64,000 nt of DNA from Pedobacter sp. PLR (GCF_026239675.1 NZ_JAPIVQ010000009.1:186001-250000), one strand, 5' to 3'. Shown: positions 27,843 through 37,345, counted from the first letter of the stretch. Made by a program: numbers and translations. The notes: generated from the letters alone by a model not told the origin.

Positions 27843-29776
27843 AAGTTGTCATAATTGGAGGAGGCATCGCCGGACTCACCCTTGGTATATTTTTGCGAAA
27901 ACAAAATATAGAATCTGTAATCAATGAAAGGCTGGTAAACATGCCGGAAAGAGGTCACGCTTTTTTAATGCACAGCGATGGACTCAGTAAACTGAAAGAA
28001 CTTAGTCCGGACGACAATACCGCAGTTCCGGGTAAAACAGTTGATGATTTCATCTTAAAAAGACCTTCAGGAAAGGAAATCAAGCATTTACACCTTGATT
28101 CCTGGAAATGTATCAAGCGTGGCGACCTGATCCGCTTTCTAAAGCGCTCCATCCCAAAGGACCTCCTTATTGAAGGCCGTGAATTCTCACATTTCATTTA
28201 CGAAAATGACAAAGTTGTTGCTGCTGCCTTTAAGAATGGGGACCTGGAATATGGCGACATTTTTGTGGGCGCGGATGGCGGAAATTCCAAAGTAAGACAG
28301 CAGATCATTGGCGACGTTACTTTTACCCCGGTAGCGGTGAAAGAAGTTGTAGGTGTTTCTTACAATGAAAAGCTTGGAAAAACACATGGCGAAAACTTCA
28401 CAAAGTTCCAGGACAACACCAAAGGCTTAGCTTTTGGCATGATTCCAACGGATAAAAACGAATTTGTATGGTTTGTACAGTTTGATGCGAATGCCAACAA
28501 AGTTGAGGATGATAGTCCGGAGGGAATTAAGACATTTTGTACGGAACTGCTAAAAGATTTCCCGGCAGAGGTTTCTGAGCTGTTGTCAACCAATGATTTT
28601 ACCAGCAGTTACATCTGGAATACGCGTGATTTTGACCTGCTACCCACTTTTCACCACCAAAACGTGGTTTTAATCGGTGATGCAGCACATCTTTCCCTGC
28701 CATTTACCAGTGCCGGTACAACCAATGCCATTGTGGATGCCAGAACACTGGTAGACGAATTGTTGCAACATGAAAATCATGAGGATGCTTTTGAGCAATA
28801 CTATGCGACAAGAGCGCCGCAAATAGAAAAGCATATCCAGTTGGGCAGAGAATTAAAACATGTCTTCCTGAATCCTACGGATCAGAATGATGATGATATT
28901 CCGGTTCCATTGATCGCGAATAAGGAACAACTGGATGAGGTAAGTGCTAATCTGCAAATTGAGGTGTTGTACTTTACCGACCCGATTTGTTCTACCTGCT
29001 GGACTATACAACCTTTATTGAGGAAACTTAAGCTGGAATATGGCAGTTACCTGAATATTAAATACTGTATGGGCGGAATGCTTCCTTCCTGGGGAGAATA
29101 TCCTAAAGGAAAAGTGAACGGTCCGACTGAAGTGGCAAAGCATTGGGATGAGGTTTGTGCCATTCATGAAATGCCTATCGATGGTGATTTATGGATTGAA
29201 GACCCTATGAATTCTTCTTATCCGCCTTCCATTGCATTTAAAGCCGCACAGATGCAGGACAATGACCTTGCTCCCCTTTTCTTAAGACGGATCAATGAGA
29301 TGGTTTTTGTAGAAAAGAAAAATATCATCAAATGGGAGTTTCTGGAAAAAGCAGCGTTAGAAGTAGGCCTGGATTCTGCCAGACTTTTAAGGGATTATGA
29401 AGGTCGGGCAAAAGAATTGTTTAAAGAAGACCTGAATACCGGCAAAACGCATGGGGTGACTAGTTTTCCTACCTTGATCTTTTCAGACCCCTCAAATGAC
29501 CATGTGACAATTAAAGGCCACCAGACCTATGACCATTTTGTAGACATCATTTTGCAGCGTCTGCCGCATGCGAAAAAGGCGGAGATAGATACCGATCCTA
29601 AAAACCTGTTTGGTCATTTCCCGACCATGGCCGATAAGGAATTCGCTTATTTGAGTGATATTTCTATGGAAGCAGCAGCTGTGAAACTGGAGGAGCTGTA
29701 TGATCAGGGTTTCCTGAAAAAAATGGAAAGTAAAAACGGTATCCTCTGGAAAAGCAATTACTTCGAGCTGGTGTAA
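27839..29776 (+). CDS. FAD-dependent monooxygenase fused to a DsbA/SpxH-like thioredoxin domain
   Basis: 645 residues in one uninterrupted frame. Residues 1-345 are a PHBH-type flavin monooxygenase: G-G-G-I-A-G-L dinucleotide fingerprint at the start, G-A-D-G-G-N-S near 144-150, and I-G-D-A-A-H at 279-284. Residues about 373-590 are a DsbA-fold module like SpxH/YjbH, with active-site Cys384-Ser-Thr-Cys387 in F-T-D-P-I-C-S-T-C-W and downstream segments S-S-Y-P-P-S-I-A-F-K-A-A. A short winged-helix-like tail (about 610-645) ends the protein. The two halves are normally separate proteins. ATG overlaps the stop of the PLP enzyme, so a joint role in sulfur or thiol metabolism is plausible but inferred. 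Confidence 0.88.
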   Translation: MKVVIIGGGIAGLTLGIFLRKQNIESVINERLVNMPERGHAFLMHSDGLSKLKELSPDDNTAVPGKTVDDFILKRPSGKEIKHLHLDSWKCIKRGDLIRFLKRSIPKDLLIEGREFSHFIYENDKVVAAAFKNGDLEYGDIFVGADGGNSKVRQQIIGDVTFTPVAVKEVVGVSYNEKLGKTHGENFTKFQDNTKGLAFGMIPTDKNEFVWFVQFDANANKVEDDSPEGIKTFCTELLKDFPAEVSELLSTNDFTSSYIWNTRDFDLLPTFHHQNVVLIGDAAHLSLPFTSAGTTNAIVDARTLVDELLQHENHEDAFEQYYATRAPQIEKHIQLGRELKHVFLNPTDQNDDDIPVPLIANKEQLDEVSANLQIEVLYFTDPICSTCWTIQPLLRKLKLEYGSYLNIKYCMGGMLPSWGEYPKGKVNGPTEVAKHWDEVCAIHEMPIDGDLWIEDPMNSSYPPSIAFKAAQMQDNDLAPLFLRRINEMVFVEKKNIIKWEFLEKAALEVGLDSARLLRDYEGRAKELFKEDLNTGKTHGVTSFPTLIFSDPSNDHVTIKGHQTYDHFVDIILQRLPHAKKAEIDTDPKNLFGHFPTMADKEFAYLSDISMEAAAVKLEELYDQGFLKKMESKNGILWKSNYFELV

Positions 29777-29817
29777 AAAACAGTTCATTGAGATTCCGTT
29801 TAGCGCTATAAACATTC

Positions 29818-29849
29818 AGCGGCTCCCCTTTTAGGAGAGCCGCTTTTTT
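29818..29849 (+). terminator. Intrinsic terminator after the kinase-monooxygenase operon
   Basis: AGCGGCTC and GAGCCGCT form a GC-rich stem around CCCTTTTAG-like loop sequence, followed by six Ts. It lies 42 bp after the fusion-gene stop. Confidence 0.9.
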
Positions 29850-29913
29850 GTGCCTGATGGTTGGCTCCCTTTGTTTTGTTTGGAAAACCCGGTAATAGTA
29901 GCCATCTTAGATT

Positions 29914-30876
29914 ATGAAAAAATTAATGCTCCTCAGCCTGCTCATCAACACCTTAGCCATAGGAACCGTCTTTTCTCAAGCCGAAAGTCCGGCAAGTAAA
30001 TATGTAATGAACAAATTCCATCATTACTATAATGAAAAACAGCCAGACAGTATTTTTAATATGTTTAGTACTGCCACCAAAACGGCATTACCTTTAGAAA
30101 AAACAAGGGGATTCCTGAATCAACTTTATACCAATTACGGTAAAATCGAACAAACTAGCTTTAAGAAGTACCAATCGGGCTTTGGGATTTATAAAACCAG
30201 TTTTAAGAACCAATCGCTACAACTTGGCCTGGCTGTAGATCAAAATCAACAAATCACAGGTGTATTTGCCAGGCCTGATGTTGAAGAGGGTCCTTCAAAA
30301 AGAAACCTTACTAAAATGCAATTGCCTTTTAAGGGGGAATGGGCAGTATTCTGGGGTGGTGATACGGAAGCACAAAACTATCATGTGGTGTCAAAAATGC
30401 AAAAGAACGCCTTTGATATCGTAATTCAGGATGCTAGTGGCAAAAGCTATAAAACAGACGGGAAAAGCAATGAAGATTATTATGCCTTCGGCCAGTCTTT
30501 AACATCGCCATGCGATGCAGAAGTGGTTTTCGCTGTTGATGGTGTGAAGGATAATGTACCGGGGAAGATGAATACCATGCATACCCTCGGCAACTCTGTG
30601 CTTTTAAAAACCCCGGCTAACGAGTATATCCTATTTGCTCATTTCAAACAAGGATCCGTGAAAGTTAAAGCTGGTGAGAAAATTAAAACCGGTCAGCTTC
30701 TGGGGCTTTGTGGAAACTCCGGAAACTCATCAGAAGCCCATTTACACTTTCACCTTCAGGATACCGAAGATTTTAATCAGGCAACGGGTATCAAATGTTA
30801 TTTTGAGAAGTTAACTGTAAATGGAACCCCTAAAACGGACTACTCCCCTGTTAAAGGGGAAAAGATCAGGTTATAA
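29914..30876 (+). CDS. Exported M23-family metallopeptidase with DUF3887-like N-terminal domain
   Basis: 320 residues with a signal peptide (about 1-21, T-V-F-S-Q). Residues about 25-125 resemble DUF3887 (F-N-M-F-S-T-A-T-K-T-A-L-P-L). Residues about 145-300 are a lysostaphin-type peptidase domain: N-Y-H-V-V and a following Asp, G-N-S-V-L-L-K-T, H-F-K-Q-G-S-V-K-V-K-A-G-E-K-I-K-T-G-Q, and the H-L-H-F-H metal motif. Such enzymes cut peptidoglycan cross-bridges or peptides in the cell wall. It is a single-gene unit flanked by two terminators. Confidence 0.88.
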   Translation: MKKLMLLSLLINTLAIGTVFSQAESPASKYVMNKFHHYYNEKQPDSIFNMFSTATKTALPLEKTRGFLNQLYTNYGKIEQTSFKKYQSGFGIYKTSFKNQSLQLGLAVDQNQQITGVFARPDVEEGPSKRNLTKMQLPFKGEWAVFWGGDTEAQNYHVVSKMQKNAFDIVIQDASGKSYKTDGKSNEDYYAFGQSLTSPCDAEVVFAVDGVKDNVPGKMNTMHTLGNSVLLKTPANEYILFAHFKQGSVKVKAGEKIKTGQLLGLCGNSGNSSEAHLHFHLQDTEDFNQATGIKCYFEKLTVNGTPKTDYSPVKGEKIRL

Positions 30877-30880
30877 ACGC

Positions 30881-30922
30881 TAGCCCTCATTCTTGCGCCG
30901 GAAGCCTGGAATGAGGGTTTAT
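30881..30922 (+). terminator. Hairpin terminator after M23 gene
   Basis: CCCTCATTC and GAATGAGGG form a 9-bp stem closed over a GC-rich 16-base loop and followed by TTTAT, five bases past the M23 stop. Confidence 0.65.
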
Positions 30923-30988
30923 CATAAAAATGTAAAGACAATTTTCTTCAAAGAAAGCAACTGGCTAATATTCTATATTTGGCACCGT

Positions 30989-31351
30989 ATGTTTATCAAG
31001 TTGTTTCATTTTTTATCGCTGTTCGCGTACCTGAACATTATTGCTTATGAAGCAGGAGACGCTTCTGTTAAGCAATATTCGTTTGCCGGCGATTCTTTGC
31101 TTGAAATTGTACTCGATGACCTGCTGGATATTCCAATGCACAATTATGAAGACGGCATTGAGATTCCCAATGAAAACTACCGACTTTTCCAAACGGCGAT
31201 TTACATCCTACCGGCTATTCTGATTCTTTTTTCTGTCTTTATCTTTAAGCAGATTGGAAAAGTAATCACTACCATCCACCCGTTTTACAAAACGAAAAGC
31301 ACTTGCTTACCAAGTTATTACACCCACCTTTTTAGGTTGAAGCCATTCTAG
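30989..31351 (+). CDS. Small membrane protein of unknown function
   Basis: About 120 residues from the ATG at 30989, which gives M-F-I-K-L-F-H-F-L-S-L-F-A-Y-L and a first hydrophobic helix. A more upstream in-frame ATG at 30893 falls inside the terminator hairpin and is rejected. The middle is acidic (D-S-L-L-E-I-V-L-D-D-L-L-D-I-P); a second strong helix (about 72-92, I-Y-I-L-P-A-I-L-I-L-F-S-V-F-I-F) precedes a basic tail. No family is recognised. It lies 240 bp before the efflux operon on the same strand and may be associated with it. Confidence 0.6.
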   Translation: MFIKLFHFLSLFAYLNIIAYEAGDASVKQYSFAGDSLLEIVLDDLLDIPMHNYEDGIEIPNENYRLFQTAIYILPAILILFSVFIFKQIGKVITTIHPFYKTKSTCLPSYYTHLFRLKPF

Positions 31352-31559
31352 GCATTCATTTTATCTTTTAGTATTTCTGAGGCTGAAAACCAGATGTATA
31401 GGTGGCTGTCCGACGCAATGTCCGGGCCTTTCCATGCTTTTGTCTGATTCCAGCAGTTTAGCAATGCTTTATTGCCCTTTCCGGCAATTGTTTTAAGCCC
31501 TTAACGGCCTTACAAACACTCATTTTCGCGCATTTCCCTTTTTAAACATTCCATATCAC

Positions 31560-31579
31560 GGGACGCATTGACGCGTCCC
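31560..31579 (+). promoter_or_regulatory. GC-rich hairpin immediately before the efflux operon start
   Basis: GGGACGC and GCGTCCC form a perfect 7-bp stem with a 6-base loop, ending 11 bp before the ATG of the adaptor gene. No T-tract follows, so it is not a standard terminator; in the mRNA it would occupy the ribosome-loading region. Confidence 0.35.
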
Positions 31580-31590
31580 TAAAATTCATT

Positions 31591-32724
31591 ATGATTATGA
31601 AAGTTAAGTATTTAGCTTATTTCCCAATTTTAGCTGCCGTTACAATAGTCGGCTGTACCTCTTCTCAAAGTAAGGAGAACACTACAGACCAGGCCAAAAC
31701 AGTGCCTATCGCTACAGTCAGCGTATTAGACACCATCATTTTCAAAGAATACATTGCCGATATACAGGCGGTGAAAAACGTAGAAGTAAGATCCAGATTG
31801 TCAGGATTCTTAGAGAAAATCTATGTAGAAGAAGGTTCAGCGGTTAAAGCCGGACAAGTCCTCTTTAAAATCAACGACGAAGAGTACAAAGCCGACCTGA
31901 GCAAGGCTGAGGCCGTATTAAACAATGCCATCGCAGATGCGAAAACCGTAGATCTGGAACAGGAAAGAACCAGGGTATTGGTACAAAGCAATATCGTTTC
32001 CAAAACGGAACTTGATTTAGGCGCAGCAAAGCTGAAAGCCGCTGAATCCCGTGTTGCCGAAGCCAGATCTGTGTTACGCTATGCGAAATCAAGACTTTCA
32101 CACACCCTGATCAAATCGCCTTTTACCGGACGTATCGACAGGATGCCACTGAAAGCAGGTAGTTTATTGGCGGAAGGTTCCCTCCTAACCACCGTATCTG
32201 ATTTAAGCGCGGTAAACGTGTATTTTTCAATCTCGGAAAAGGAATACCTGAACATTGCCAGCGACTCCGCTTATTCTAAAAACAACTTCAAAAAACAGGT
32301 TAAACTTACGCTGGCCAATGGAACCGTCTATCCATTTGAAGGGACAGCCAGATTTGCCGAAAGTGAATTCGCGAGTCAGACAGGTTCTTTATCATTAAAA
32401 GCGAATTTCCCTAATGCAGAAGGACTGCTAAAACATGGTGCTTCCGGTAAAATCAGCGTTCCTGTGGAAACAGGAGAGATTTTAGCGGTGCACCAGAAAT
32501 CTGTATTTGAAATCCAGGACAGAACTTATGTGTATGTGTTAAATGAAAATAACACCATCAAAATGACTCCTTTCCATGCCGGACAACGTATCGGACACTA
32601 TTACATGGTCAACTCCGGATTAAAGAAATCTGATAAGATCGTTTTTGAAGGCACGCAAAGTCTACGCGACGGCCTAACCGTTAAGCCTATGGAGGCCAAA
32701 ACTAACCCTATCGCCAAAAACTAA
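31591..32724 (+). CDS. RND efflux periplasmic adaptor (membrane fusion protein), lipoprotein
   Basis: 377 residues. An SPII signal (A-V-T-I-V-G-C-T-S-S) predicts lipid anchoring to the inner membrane. The AcrA/MexA-type order is visible: beta-barrel start, half-lipoyl V-R-S-R-L-S-G-F-L-E-K-I-Y-V-E-E-G-S-A-V-K-A-G-Q-V-L-F, an alpha-hairpin about residues 105-165, second half-lipoyl L-I-K-S-P-F-T-G-R-I-D-R, then beta-barrel and membrane-proximal domains. It links the inner-membrane pump to the outer-membrane channel, both encoded by the next gene 26 bp downstream. The second Met (31597) is an equally likely start. Confidence 0.93.
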   Translation: MIMKVKYLAYFPILAAVTIVGCTSSQSKENTTDQAKTVPIATVSVLDTIIFKEYIADIQAVKNVEVRSRLSGFLEKIYVEEGSAVKAGQVLFKINDEEYKADLSKAEAVLNNAIADAKTVDLEQERTRVLVQSNIVSKTELDLGAAKLKAAESRVAEARSVLRYAKSRLSHTLIKSPFTGRIDRMPLKAGSLLAEGSLLTTVSDLSAVNVYFSISEKEYLNIASDSAYSKNNFKKQVKLTLANGTVYPFEGTARFAESEFASQTGSLSLKANFPNAEGLLKHGASGKISVPVETGEILAVHQKSVFEIQDRTYVYVLNENNTIKMTPFHAGQRIGHYYMVNSGLKKSDKIVFEGTQSLRDGLTVKPMEAKTNPIAKN

Positions 32725-32750
32725 ATCCTGCGCATAAATCAAAAACTATC

Positions 32751-35700
32751 ATGTTTGAACAATTTATAAAACGACCGGTATTATCACTGGTTATTTCCCT
32801 TTTTATCACCCTCCTGGGTTTACTGGCGCTATTTACCTTGCCGGTTACCCAATTCCCGGACATCGTTCCGCCATCCGTCGTGGTAACGGCAAATTATACC
32901 GGTGCAAATGCCGAAGTGAGTACAAATGCCGTGGCTATTCCTCTGGAAAGGACCATTAATGGTGTTGCAGGCATGACTTACATGAGTTCCGTATCCACCA
33001 ATAACGGAACTACCCTGATCCAGGTTTTCTTTAAAGTAGGCACAGATCCTGACATTGCAGCGGTTAACGTGCAGAACAGGGTAACCACTGTGCTCGACGA
33101 ATTACCTGAAGAAGTAATCAAAGCCGGGGTTACAACCGAAAAAGAAGTGAACAGTATGCTGATGTATCTGAACATTTATAGTGACGATAAAACAGCAGAT
33201 GAGCGTTTTATCTACAACTTTACCGATATCAATATCCTAAAAGAATTGAAACGTATTGAAGGTGTTGGTTTTGCGCAGATCATGGGCTTAAGGGATTATG
33301 CGATGCGTGTATGGCTAAAACCAGACCGCCTGGCTGCCTACAACATCTCTTCCGATGATGTCATTGCCGCTCTAAGAAGGCAAAATGTGGAAGCTGCACC
33401 CGGACAAACGGGTATCGGTTCTGACAAATCGATCAATATGCAGCAATATGTATTGCGCTATCCGGGCAAGTTTTCGGACGCTGAGGAGTATAAAAACATT
33501 CCAATCCGCGCCAATGCAGATGGTTCTATTATCCGGATCAAAGACGTTGCAGATGTAGAATTTGGTTCCTTAGATTATGAGATGGTGTCTAAAACTGATG
33601 GCAGGCCTTCAGCCTCTATCATGCTGAAACAGCTGCCCGGCTCTAACGCACAGGAAGTTATTAAAAACGTAAAAGACCGCATGGCCGCCTTACAGGGGAA
33701 CTCTTTCCCTCCGGGAATGAAATACACCATGGGCTATGATGTATCCAGATTCCTTGATGCCTCAATTTCAAGCGTATTGATCACTTTACTTGAAGCCTTT
33801 ATTCTCGTATTTATTGTGGTATTTATCTTCTTACAGGACTTCCGTTCTACCTTAATTCCGGCGCTTGCCGTACCGGTTTGTTTAATTGGCGCCTTGTTTT
33901 TTATGCAGATGCTGGGCTTCTCCATCAACTTACTGACCTTGTTTGCACTCGTGCTTGCGATAGGTATTGTGGTCGATAATGCCATTGTAGTGGTGGAGGC
34001 AGTCTACTCTAAAATGGAGGAAGAACACCTTCAACCCATGGAAGCAACCATCGCTGCGATGAAAGAAGTTGGTAAGCCGGTTGTGGCAATCACCCTGGTG
34101 ATGTCGGCCGTGTTTATTCCGGTAGCTTTCCTTTCTGGTCCCGTAGGTATTTTCTATCGCCAGTTCTCCTTAACACTGGCTTCGGCGATTATCATTTCCG
34201 GAATCAATGCCTTGACCTTAACACCGGCGCTATGTGCCATCATTCTTCGTTCTCCGCATGATAAACCTGAGGCCAAAGGCTGGATGTCCAGATTTTTTGC
34301 TGGCTTTAACAGGGTTTACAACAGAATGGCGGGCGGTTATAAAGGATTACTGACCAGAATTGCAGGAAGAAGAATTCTGACATTCGGACTGTTGATCGCT
34401 TTCTTTATCGCCACCTGGGGCATGAGCAGTATTTTGCCTTCCGGTTTTATCCCGACTGAAGATCAGGGGATGATTTACGTGAACGTAACCACGCCTCCCG
34501 GAGCTACAGTTGACAGAACCGAAAGCGTATTGAATGAAATTGATGCCATCAGCAGAAAGATGCAGGCGGTAGAAACGGTTTCTACCCTTGCCGGTTACAG
34601 TTTAGTAAACGAGGTTTCCGGTGCGTCTTACGGGATGGGCATGATCAATCTCGTGGCCTGGAAAGACAGAGAAGAATCGGTAACCGACATGATCGAAAAG
34701 CTTAAAAAGGCTACTTCACACATCATGGATGCGGATATTGAGTTCTTCCCTCCGCCTACCGTGCCTGGTTTCGGTAACTCTTCAGGTTTTGAATTGCGCC
34801 TTTTAGATAAAACCGGTGCTGACGACCTGAACCGGACTTCCGAAGTGATGAAGAAGTTTATTGAGGATCTAAAGGCCACTCCTGAAATTGGTAATGTGTT
34901 TACCACTTTCGACGTGAGCTTCCCGCAATATCTGATCAAAGTAGATCATGATCTGGCAGCGAAAAAAGGCATTAGCGTGGAGAATGCGATGAACACTTTG
35001 CAGACTTTAATGGGTAGTTATTATGCCACCAACTTCATCCGATACGGACAAATGTACAAGGTGATGGTGCAGGCAGGCCCTAATTACCGCGAAAAACCGG
35101 AAGATGTATTGAACCTTTTCATCAAGAATGATCAGGGAGAAATGATGCCATTCTCTACATTCATCAATATGGAGCGCGTTTATGGTCCGGAGCAGATCAC
35201 CCGTTACAATATGTTCTCTTCGGCGATGCTGAATGGGGATGCCACCGCAGGTTTCAGTAGCGGACAGGCGATTGATGCAGTAGAAGCCGTAGCGAAAAAG
35301 CTTCCGGCAGGTTATGAAATTGAATGGTCTGGTATGACGCGTGAGCAGATTCTTTCCGGAAATCAGGCTTTATACATCTTTGCATTATGTTTACTGTTTG
35401 TATACCTGATCCTTGCTGCCCAGTATGAAAGCTTCCTTTTACCATTGCCAGTATTGTTGTCTTTACCGGCAGGTATTTTCGGGGCCTTCCTGTTCTTATG
35501 GATGTTTGGACTGGAAAACAATATTTATGCGCAGGTCGCATTGGTTATGCTCATCGGTTTACTCGGGAAAAACGCGATTCTGATCGTAGAGTACGCTATT
35601 ATTAAACAAGAACAAGGTATGAGTTTCTTAGATGCTGCAATTGAGGGTTCTGTTGCCCGTTTGCGTCCGATCTTGATGACCTCTTTTGCTTTTGCAGCAG

Positions 35701-37298
35701 GATTGGTTCCTTTAATGCTGGCTACTGGTGCCGGTGCCCTTGGAAATCGCTCTATCGGAACAGCCGCTGTAGGCGGGATGATCATTGGTACGGTGGTCGG
35801 CGTAATCGTGATTCCAGGTCTCTATGTGCTCTTCTCATCATTGATGAAGAAGAAAGTAACTGCTAGCGCTAAGGTTATTGTAGCGATTACCTCGGTGATG
35901 TTGATCAGCAGCTGCTCCATGAAGAAAGATATTCCTGTTTATGAGCACCGTAGTCTGCCGGAAAGCTTCCAGAAAAGTACGGATACGAACACTGTAGCCA
36001 ATACTACCTGGAAGGAATTCTTTAAGGATGAGCAGTTGATTGCACTAATTGAAACTGCCCTTGCCAACAATACAGATATGAAGCAAACTTTGCATCATAT
36101 TGAGATCGCGAAGGCAAACTTAAGAATGCGAAAAGGTGCAGCTTTACCTAATATAGACCTTGCAATTGAAGGAGGACTAAGGAGATACGGTTTCTATACC
36201 GCTGATGGAATTGGTAATTACGACACCAATTTCTCTCCCAATCTGAAACCAGGTGAGCAGGTTCCCAACCCGCTTCCCGACTATTTTGTGGGGATCAGGA
36301 CTTCATGGGAACTGGATTTATGGGGAAAGCTGAAAAACAAAAAGCAGGCCGCATTGAACAAGTTCATGGCTTCCTATGAGGGACAGAAACTGGTGCAGAC
36401 AGAGTTGATCAGTAATGTATCCGCAGCCTATTTCGAATTGCTGACCCTGGATGAGGAGCTTAAGATTTTAAGCAGAAACATCCAGCTTCAACAGAATGGA
36501 TTAAAGTTGATTCAGGTGCAAAAAGAAGCGGGTGTGGCTACCGAATTAGGCGTACAGCAATTCAAAGCGGTGCTTGCCAATTCCAAAGCTAAAGAGCAGG
36601 AAGTATTACAACAGGTTAGTCTGATGCAGCACCACCTGAACTTCCTTACTGGTAGATTTGAATCTACTATTACATTAAAGGAGAATGGATTAGAAGAATT
36701 CACTTCTACCAGTACTTTAGCAGAAGGCACACCTTTACAGATGATTGCTTTGAGGCCGGACATTAGACAAGCCGGACTGGAATTGATCGCTTCGCAGAAA
36801 GAAACGAAGGCCGCAAGTGCAGCATTCTTACCTGCAATTGTGTTAGCGCCGCATATTGGCTTGCAATCTTTTGACCTGAGTAAATTGCTACAACCGCAAA
36901 CGGCATTGGCTTATGGATTGATAGGTGGCTTAACTGCTCCTATTTTCAACCAGCACCGCATACGCGCAGAATACGAGAGTTATAAAGCAAGTTACGGGAT
37001 AGCATTTCAAAATTATGAGAAGATCGTTCTGAAGGCTTACAATGAGGTTCAGGACGCGGTAAAATCTCAAGCCTTCATTAAGGCGAAAAGAGGTTACATC
37101 TCTGAGGAAGTGAAAGCGCTGAATGCTTCCGTTAAAGCAGCAAACGCCTTGTTTTTAGCTGGAAGGGTAACCTATCTGGATATCATTACCACGCAAAGGA
37201 ATGTTTTGGATGCGGAACTTAATGAGGTTCAGGCGAAGAAACAGCAGGTGCTGAACCAGATTTCTATTTACAAAGCCTTAGGTGGCGGCTGGAAATAA
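32751..37298 (+). CDS. RND multidrug efflux pump fused to TolC-family outer-membrane lipoprotein
   Basis: 1515 residues in one frame. Residues 1 to about 1030 are a complete HAE1/AcrB-type proton-driven pump, with 12 helices, G-I-V-V-D-N-A-I-V-V-V-E in helix 4 and the G-N-x-S-I-G-T end motif. Residues 1055-1515 are a NodT/OprM-type outer-membrane factor (W-K-E-F-F-K-D-E-Q-L-I-A-L-I-E-T-A-L, later W-E-L-D-L-W-G-K-L). The join, residues 1032-1055, is a complete lipoprotein signal: M-K-K-K, a hydrophobic core, then L-I-S-S-C with Cys1055. The second half could be released by signal peptidase II or made from an internal start at Met1032 (35844). Substrates are unknown; the adaptor gene is directly upstream. 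Confidence 0.92.
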   Translation: MFEQFIKRPVLSLVISLFITLLGLLALFTLPVTQFPDIVPPSVVVTANYTGANAEVSTNAVAIPLERTINGVAGMTYMSSVSTNNGTTLIQVFFKVGTDPDIAAVNVQNRVTTVLDELPEEVIKAGVTTEKEVNSMLMYLNIYSDDKTADERFIYNFTDINILKELKRIEGVGFAQIMGLRDYAMRVWLKPDRLAAYNISSDDVIAALRRQNVEAAPGQTGIGSDKSINMQQYVLRYPGKFSDAEEYKNIPIRANADGSIIRIKDVADVEFGSLDYEMVSKTDGRPSASIMLKQLPGSNAQEVIKNVKDRMAALQGNSFPPGMKYTMGYDVSRFLDASISSVLITLLEAFILVFIVVFIFLQDFRSTLIPALAVPVCLIGALFFMQMLGFSINLLTLFALVLAIGIVVDNAIVVVEAVYSKMEEEHLQPMEATIAAMKEVGKPVVAITLVMSAVFIPVAFLSGPVGIFYRQFSLTLASAIIISGINALTLTPALCAIILRSPHDKPEAKGWMSRFFAGFNRVYNRMAGGYKGLLTRIAGRRILTFGLLIAFFIATWGMSSILPSGFIPTEDQGMIYVNVTTPPGATVDRTESVLNEIDAISRKMQAVETVSTLAGYSLVNEVSGASYGMGMINLVAWKDREESVTDMIEKLKKATSHIMDADIEFFPPPTVPGFGNSSGFELRLLDKTGADDLNRTSEVMKKFIEDLKATPEIGNVFTTFDVSFPQYLIKVDHDLAAKKGISVENAMNTLQTLMGSYYATNFIRYGQMYKVMVQAGPNYREKPEDVLNLFIKNDQGEMMPFSTFINMERVYGPEQITRYNMFSSAMLNGDATAGFSSGQAIDAVEAVAKKLPAGYEIEWSGMTREQILSGNQALYIFALCLLFVYLILAAQYESFLLPLPVLLSLPAGIFGAFLFLWMFGLENNIYAQVALVMLIGLLGKNAILIVEYAIIKQEQGMSFLDAAIEGSVARLRPILMTSFAFAAGLVPLMLATGAGALGNRSIGTAAVGGMIIGTVVGVIVIPGLYVLFSSLMKKKVTASAKVIVAITSVMLISSCSMKKDIPVYEHRSLPESFQKSTDTNTVANTTWKEFFKDEQLIALIETALANNTDMKQTLHHIEIAKANLRMRKGAALPNIDLAIEGGLRRYGFYTADGIGNYDTNFSPNLKPGEQVPNPLPDYFVGIRTSWELDLWGKLKNKKQAALNKFMASYEGQKLVQTELISNVSAAYFELLTLDEELKILSRNIQLQQNGLKLIQVQKEAGVATELGVQQFKAVLANSKAKEQEVLQQVSLMQHHLNFLTGRFESTITLKENGLEEFTSTSTLAEGTPLQMIALRPDIRQAGLELIASQKETKAASAAFLPAIVLAPHIGLQSFDLSKLLQPQTALAYGLIGGLTAPIFNQHRIRAEYESYKASYGIAFQNYEKIVLKAYNEVQDAVKSQAFIKAKRGYISEEVKALNASVKAANALFLAGRVTYLDIITTQRNVLDAELNEVQAKKQQVLNQISIYKALGGGWK

Positions 37299-37310
37299 GA
37301 ATTGTTAACA

Positions 37311-37345
37311 AAACAGGTTCGTATCAATGATACGAACCTGTTTTT
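37311..37345. terminator. Bidirectional hairpin terminator
   Basis: A perfect 15-bp stem (AAACAGGTTCGTATC / GATACGAACCTGTTT) with a three-base loop lies between the efflux gene (ends 37298) and the convergent lipoprotein gene (ends 37362), with T-tracts on both strands. Confidence 0.92.

Noticed and set aside
30893-30988. Upstream start for the small membrane protein
   Set aside because: It would begin inside the M23 terminator hairpin and gives a basic non-homologous-looking extension before the first helix.
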